From the NCBI GenBank assembly GCA_028551475.1, contig CM052355.1:21355580-21419579 (forward strand): DNA of 64,000 nucleotides. The letters are read 5' to 3'. The position numbers were made by a program, and so were the translations under genes. The notes beneath the pieces are model-generated. The model made no database searches, was not told where the DNA came from, and saw only the letters and a program-made list of their open reading frames with translations. Source of the DNA: Casuarina equisetifolia (lineage: Eukaryota > Streptophyta > Magnoliopsida > Fagales > Casuarinaceae). This document shows positions 58,612 through 64,000 of this stretch, piece by piece (position 1 is the first letter of the stretch; each line of letters starts with the position of its first letter).

Positions 58612-58800
58612 CTAAATTGGCATATTTTCATACACATCTTTGGCTAGATCTGGTTGAATATTAAATAAATGCTCGCTGAAACTTGTCTTGCATGTGCATC
58701 TTGCCGGTCCTAAATGAAGGCCATGAAAATCAAAAGGCCTTTCATTTATCACCCTATTACGACCACATTTGTGTAAAAGCTGCCCATGGTTTTTGCTAAA
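58612..58800 (-). repeat. Third copy of a PAR1 upstream segment
   Basis: It aligns with 55345-55540 and 34890-35080: 'ggctgaatattaaa', 'aacttgtcttgcatgtgcat' and 'aggcctttcatttatcaccc' (the last shared with copy 2) occur in order. No PAR1 exon lies beside it. Confidence 0.7.
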
Positions 58801-58804
58801 CAAA

Positions 58805-60390
58805 ACTAGATTCAAATTGTAAGGGTGATAATATGTATGAAATTGTTACAAAGAAGAAAGACCACAAGAGTAGCGCTATATGTATAGATTATAGAGTTAC
58901 AACCTACTGGGCCAAAAGGCCAAGCTCTATATAATGGGTAAAGTGGATCATTTTCTTAATAGTCCCCCTCAAATTGGTGGCTTGTACAAATAAAATTGCC
59001 AACTTGCATAAAAGAAAATGATATTGCTATGTGCTTGACACCGTGGTTAGTAGGTCTATAAGTTGATCCTTGGTAAAGATGTAGGCTATGCAAATGAAAT
59101 GGCTTGCTACCTTCTCTTGAATAAAAGAAAATGGCTTGCTTGGTCTTTTCATGCAAAAGAGCATTCATATTAATCTTCATAGCAAATCCATAGTCATAAT
59201 AAAGAATCATAGGTGATTGTCAAGGTACTCGTAGATCTTGAAAAATCCTAAGGAGCCAAATGATTTCATGTGCTTGGGAGGTGGACATAGAGATAAATTA
59301 GTGTCCCAACCAATCATTGATATTCAATAATGTCCTTGGGAGGTGGATCCTCCCCTCTTTGTAAGAAGTCATCACAATCTTTACTAGTAAACTTGAGATT
59401 CTATGCCATAAAAGTGTTATCATGCTTACATATAAGAGTGCATAATCCAAAACTAGCTCTAAAGCATATTTTTATTGATTCATTATAATCCCAAACTTTG
59501 CTTATACCATCTCTACTCCCAAAACATATTTTTCTAACCTACAATCTTTCTTGTGCAATTTTGAACATAAAGAATTCTTTAATCCTTTGATAGCTTTTTC
59601 ATCACCCTTTGATAAGCCTATCATCAATGCAAATGAAAAAAATAAGGAAGCCCTTTTGTTCTTCAAGAAAAGAGTATCATGCTATAATTAACAAAAATCT
59701 ATTTGTATGAGGGCTTTTGTGACATATGATATCATTGTTTAGAGGTTTGTTTAAGACTGTACAATGATTTTTTTTCCAAGCAGGATCTTTGCTTCCCCTT
59801 TTTCCCTAAAGGCCTTCAAGAAAAGTAATGTAGATCTCCATATTATTTGCCTTGAAGAAAAGCATTTTGTACATGTACCTAGTGTATGTCCAATAACAAA
59901 TAGCATCCAAGGAAGTAAGGATCCAAATAGTTATCATCTTACAAATTGGAGCAAAAGTCTCATAGTAATCAATGCTTTCATGCTGATTGTATCTCTTTGA
60001 TACTGAGCATGCTTTATAATGTTCAATACTCACATTAGCCTTTTACTTAATCTTATGTACCCGTTTATAACAAATGGGCTTTCTCCTTGCAAGCAAAGAA
60101 ATTAGTTTCCACATATTGTTTGATTTAAGAGCTTGAATCTCATTAGTCATAGTTTCCTTTCTTAGGACTGAAATTTCTTTTTGATAAAATGATCGTTCAA
60201 CAATGAAGGAAATAAGAGCAATAAACTAATTATGATGGGAAGAAAGGCATTATGACATGACTTAGGAAATAAGGTGAACTATATGGGATGAATTAGGTGA
60301 ATTTGTAGTATCAATATCAATATGTAAGCAAATGTAATCACAAGTCTAAATAGGTGGTTTAAGAAATCTACCTATCCATTAGGTAGATAA
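58805..60390 (-). mobile_element. Copia fragment (LTR to reverse transcriptase), minus strand
   Basis: A likely LTR end (about 58810-58960) precedes 'gtccccctc', a polypurine tract on the minus strand. RNase H and reverse transcriptase remains follow, ending in 'YKACSVSKRYNQHESIDYYE' and 'TFAPICKMITIWIL' at 59806-60033. The upstream part is cut by the SIRE LTR at 60391. It is broken in many places and old. Confidence 0.6.
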
Positions 60391-61941
60391 TGTTAGGTAT
60401 ACCGGCTAACCAAGAAATGAGGGGGCAGGGGGGTTGAATTTGTTATCTAGCTCTAAGTCTATTAATCTAGCTTTTTACACCCATAACAAGCTCAAATAAT
60501 GCACCAAGTAAGAATATAGACACCAAGTCAAAACAATCACAAACAACAAGCACAGGCATAAAATTTATCATAATGGTTCAGCACTCACGCCTATGTCCAC
60601 CCTCTTCTTCCTTTAACCTAATTAGTTGAAGTCCACTTTACTCATTGATTAAGAGAAAATATTCTCCTAATCCTTCCAATTTCTCCTTTAAGGAATCACG
60701 GAACTTTAGGGTTATAATCAAAGGTTGACTAAACCATGTTACAAGAGCAAATCCTCAAATGATATATAGTTTATGAGGGATTTTGCTAATTAAAGAGCTT
60801 ATCTAAGATATAGAATATAAATCGAAGATCTAATCACAAAAATACCAAATTTTAGCAAATTAGAGTTTTAGATTTACATCAAAGTTTATGTGTAAATAAT
60901 AATCAGAGTTCAATCAGCACATAAACAAGTGTATACAAGAATATATAATCACAAGAATATGATCTTTAAGGAATATCGCCGAGGCTCTTCACAAAATCAC
61001 AATACTTGAATTGGTTTGATTTCTTTATTCGATTTTCACAATGAACTCATGCAAGAACTCCTTTTTGAACCATAAAAAGGAACCTTTATAGGACATTCGA
61101 ATAATATAAGCTGATTTGAGATTTTTGCCAAACCTGACAACATCAAAAGCTTATACCTGTTTAGAGACAGAGGTAGTTCCATCAATCTATAGTTGAGACT
61201 TTGATTTAAATTCTTAATCATCATAATCATTTGTTCTAACATTCAATCATTTCTCCTTTCTTACCTTTAGGAGAGTAGGCATTTAGTGCAAAAAAGATAG
61301 GAGGCTATCTTGGTCGATAGAAGCTAAGGCTTCTAATTGAAGTGCTATAGGTTAAGGCATCTCTCTTTTAGTTAAACGATGCGTATCATTATCCATGTAA
61401 GTTGGATTAGACTTATGGGCTTGGATCAAACTTATAGACTTGGATCAGACTTGTGGGCTTAGCTTCTTGGTTTAGCCTTAATAACACATAGGCTAAGCTT
61501 CTCAAATCATCTTTAAACCCACACAGGCTTAGATCATCTCGGATTAGACTTCTCAAGTCTCTCGGGCCTCAGCTTCTCGATCCAAGCTTGTATAAGCTTA
61601 ACATATAAATTAAACCACTTTTGCATAAACTCCCTACAAAAAAAAAAAAAACACTAGCATCACATTCTTTTTGATATGAAGACCATCCAACTTGTGAATA
61701 TTATGCAACTAATATTTTCTTTCTTCCTTCTTATTGGTCAAGAAATATTCTTTTAAAACTTGAATAAGATTGCAATATATCAAGATGTAGGAACCTAACT
61801 ACTTTATAATATCATTGATTGATATTGTAATTTATACACTTTTTACTTTCTATGGTTCTCTTTTGCACATACATATATGGAAAAAAAAATTATACAATTA
61901 GCAATAAAATTTGTCACAACAAAACATATCTTTTTCCAACA
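60391..61941 (-). repeat. 3' LTR of the right-edge SIRE element
   Basis: It runs TGTTAGGTATACC...TTTCCAACA, 1551 bp, and shares 'ggggggttgaatt', 'aatatcgccga', 'atgtaggaacc' and 'actttataatatcatt' with the other SIRE LTRs. Confidence 0.8.
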
Positions 61942-62530
61942 ATCTTCTCATTTTTTATGATGATAAAATTTTCACAACTTAAGCATATAATAGCATAAGT
62001 CATCACTCGAAGTGAGCAAAGTGTAATAAAAATGTTTTCATGACAGTTAACACAAGGTAGAGTCTTCACAATATCAAGTTTGTTTCATTACAACTAGAAT
62101 AACAAGAATTGCATATTAAGCAATCAACAAAAAATATTCAATAATAAGCATCCTCACATTCAATATTCAATCAGCAATAGTAACACCAGTTGAAAACATA
62201 TTTTCAACATACATTCAAGATGTTAAAGAGTCATCCCATGTTTTGCACTAATAAGTAAGAAATGGAACATACATGTGCAATAGTAATCTTTCCCCTTTTT
62301 TTTTCATAATAAAAAAGAGCATAGGATAACATTTAGTAGATATAGTATAGGAGTGAAGTAGTTAAGAATGATGTTAGTAGTAAAAGGAGTAAGATAGCTA
62401 ACTTAGTAAAGCAAATCAAGGTTCATGGTGCTCCCCTTCAAAATAGGCATACTTACAGAAATAGAGAATATCGAGCAAAGAGTATAAAACAAATGCTAAG
62501 AAATGTTTTCAAACTAGCACATGCCAAGTA

Positions 62531-62994
62531 GGGTTGGAGCCGTTCATCCCACATCGAGCGGAGAAAGGCTGGTCACTGGGCTAGTAAGTGGGAGGTGTGC
62601 TAACTTGGTATGATGCATTTTAAGGTGCAGGTGTGAAGGCCTCAGTCACCAAGAACAAAACCCCTAAGCCGTTTAGCGGAGGGGGACAATATCATACCAG
62701 GTGGCCCCCATTTAACTGTTGGTATTGTTGGTATTGGAGCCAGACCTCAGGGACCGGCAAGTGGTGTCTTAAGGTGTTGAGACTTTAAGGGTGGGAGGGT
62801 TAGAGCCCTTCATCCCACATCACATGGAGAAAGGCTGGTCGCTAGGCTAGTAAATAGGAGGTGTGCTAACTTGGTATGACGCATTTTGGGGCATGGGTGT
62901 GAAGGCCCCGGTCACCAAGAAAAAAACCCTTGAGCCGTTGGGTGAAGGGGTATAATATCATACCAAGTGGCCCCCATTTAACTGTTGGTATTGT
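62531..62994. mobile_element. TRIM-like element: two 199-bp direct repeats around 67 bp
   Basis: Repeats 62531-62729 and 62797-62994 share 'ttcatcccacatc', 'gagaaaggctggtc', 'gtgtgctaacttggtatga', 'aatatcataccaggtggccc' and 'ccatttaactgttggtattg'. The spacer begins 'ggtattggagccagacc', like a tRNA-Met primer site, and ends 'ctttaagggtgggag', like a polypurine tract. This is the layout of a terminal-repeat retrotransposon in miniature, inserted between the SIRE LTR and RNase H. The exact ends are uncertain. Confidence 0.55.
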
Positions 62995-64000
62995 TCTTCA
63001 AAGAGTATAAGATCTTTCTTTATCCAAGGGTTTTGTAAAGATATCAGCAAGTTACAAATTAGTTTGAACAAACTTAAGAGCAACATCATATTTTTGTACA
63101 TGGTCTTTAATAAAATAATGTCTTATCTCTATATGCTTAGTTTTAGAGTATTGTATAGGATTTTTTATCAAGTTTATAGCACTAGTATTGTTGCATTTTA
63201 ATGGAACATTGGTGTAGTAAACACCATAATTTTCCAATTGTTGTTTCATCTATAAAATTTGAACACAACTGCTAGCAGCAACTATGTACTCTGCCTTAGT
63301 GGAAGAAAGAGCTAAACTATTCTATTTAAATCATCTTGTTTTTAAGAAAGTGGCAAGCACCACTTGTACTCTTTCTATCTATCTTACAACCAACATAGTC
63401 AGAATCACCAAAAGCATGCAAATCAAGAGTTATGTTTCTAGGATACCAAATTCCTAATATGTTCGTGTCTTTCAAATATCTAAATATTCTTTTAATAGTA
63501 GTTAAATATTGTTCTTTAAGGTCAAATTGATATCTAGCACATAAACATACACTGAACATAATATCAAGTCTAGATGCATTCAAATACAACAATCAACCAA
63601 TCATTATATGAATCAACACTAGTCCTATTTTCATCATGAGATAAAGAAATAGATATGCTCATAGGAGTGTTTATAGGTTTGGAATCATGTATTTTGTATT
63701 TATTAATTTGCATATTTAGTTGGACTTATAAGAATTCTTTTAATAGTTTGCTTAATTTGAAGCCCTAGGAAATAAGTCAATTCACCCATTATACTTATCT
63801 CAAATTCATTTTGCATGGATTCAGCAAAGTCTTTACACAAACCATAATTGGTTGAGCCAAACATAATATCATTAACATAAATTTGAATAATCAAAATATC
63901 TTTTCTTTTGGTTTTAATGAATAATTTGTTATCCATTTTTCCCTTTCTAAAATCTGCACTAAGCATAAAATCACTTAGCTTATCACACCAAGCCCATAAG

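Larger units (their letters stand above)
60391..64000 (-). mobile_element. SIRE/Maximus-type Copia element, running off the right edge
   Basis: A 3' LTR (60391-61941) is followed by the 3'-end interior. RNase H is at 63052-63592 ('GIWYPRNITLDLHAFGDSDY', 'CKIDRKSTSGACHFL') and reverse transcriptase at 63703-63966 ('IQIYVNDIMFGSTNYGL', 'MGELTYFLGLQIKQT'). The order and sequence follow the 12-20 kb SIRE element. It is broken, and its 5' half lies outside the window. It carries the TRIM-like repeat pair. Confidence 0.8.

Overview
The window is AT-rich nuclear DNA of a flowering plant, most likely a woody eudicot. The evidence is spliced genes with short introns, plant SIRE/Maximus-type and other Copia LTR retrotransposons, gag-only TR-GAG elements with a tRNA-Asp primer site, LINE relics with a DUF4283-type domain, and a PAR1 gene pair. 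Grapevine (Vitis) is a possible source, but nothing here proves it. There are no RNA genes, CRISPR arrays or prokaryotic features.

The only host genes I can support are two minus-strand copies of a PAR1 (photoassimilate-responsive protein 1, PF06521 family) gene, at 33361-34245 and 53948-54832. Each has three exons and encodes a secreted, ten-cysteine protein of 186 residues. They lie in a tandem segmental duplication (about 33130-36556 and 53713-58087), now pushed apart by about 17 kb of nested retroelements. A third piece of the PAR1 upstream region at 58612-58800 suggests that the array once had another unit.

Most of the rest is layered LTR-retrotransposon debris. From left to right it holds: a cut SIRE-type LTR (1-1119); two degraded Copia elements head to head (about 1120-7166); an LTR pair with almost nothing between (7700-8399); a LINE ORF1 relic (8788-9500); an unassigned stretch (9861-12245); a full-length but decayed SIRE/Maximus element (12492-20533) that split an older 400-bp tandem repeat; and an older SIRE-like copy (about 21180-32530). 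That older copy is interrupted by a young, structurally whole TR-GAG element (21724-27710, exact TTCTT duplication) and by several LTR-like pieces. A second LINE fragment (32560-32990) abuts PAR1 copy 1.

Between the PAR1 copies a degraded Copia element (40102-51720) carries an older TR-GAG-like element (41559-48443, exact AGGCA duplication), which itself carries an LTR-like insert. Right of PAR1 copy 2 are two Copia fragments (58101-60390) and a SIRE element that runs off the window (60391-64000), with a TRIM-like repeat pair inside it.

There is no operon-like cooperation between genes. The history is tandem duplication of a small secreted-protein gene followed by repeated retroelement insertion between the copies. 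The most unusual host feature is PAR1 intron 2, which appears to be a GC-AG intron of 114 nt. It has no stop in the reading frame, and a competing in-frame GT donor lies 6 nt away; all of this is conserved in both copies.
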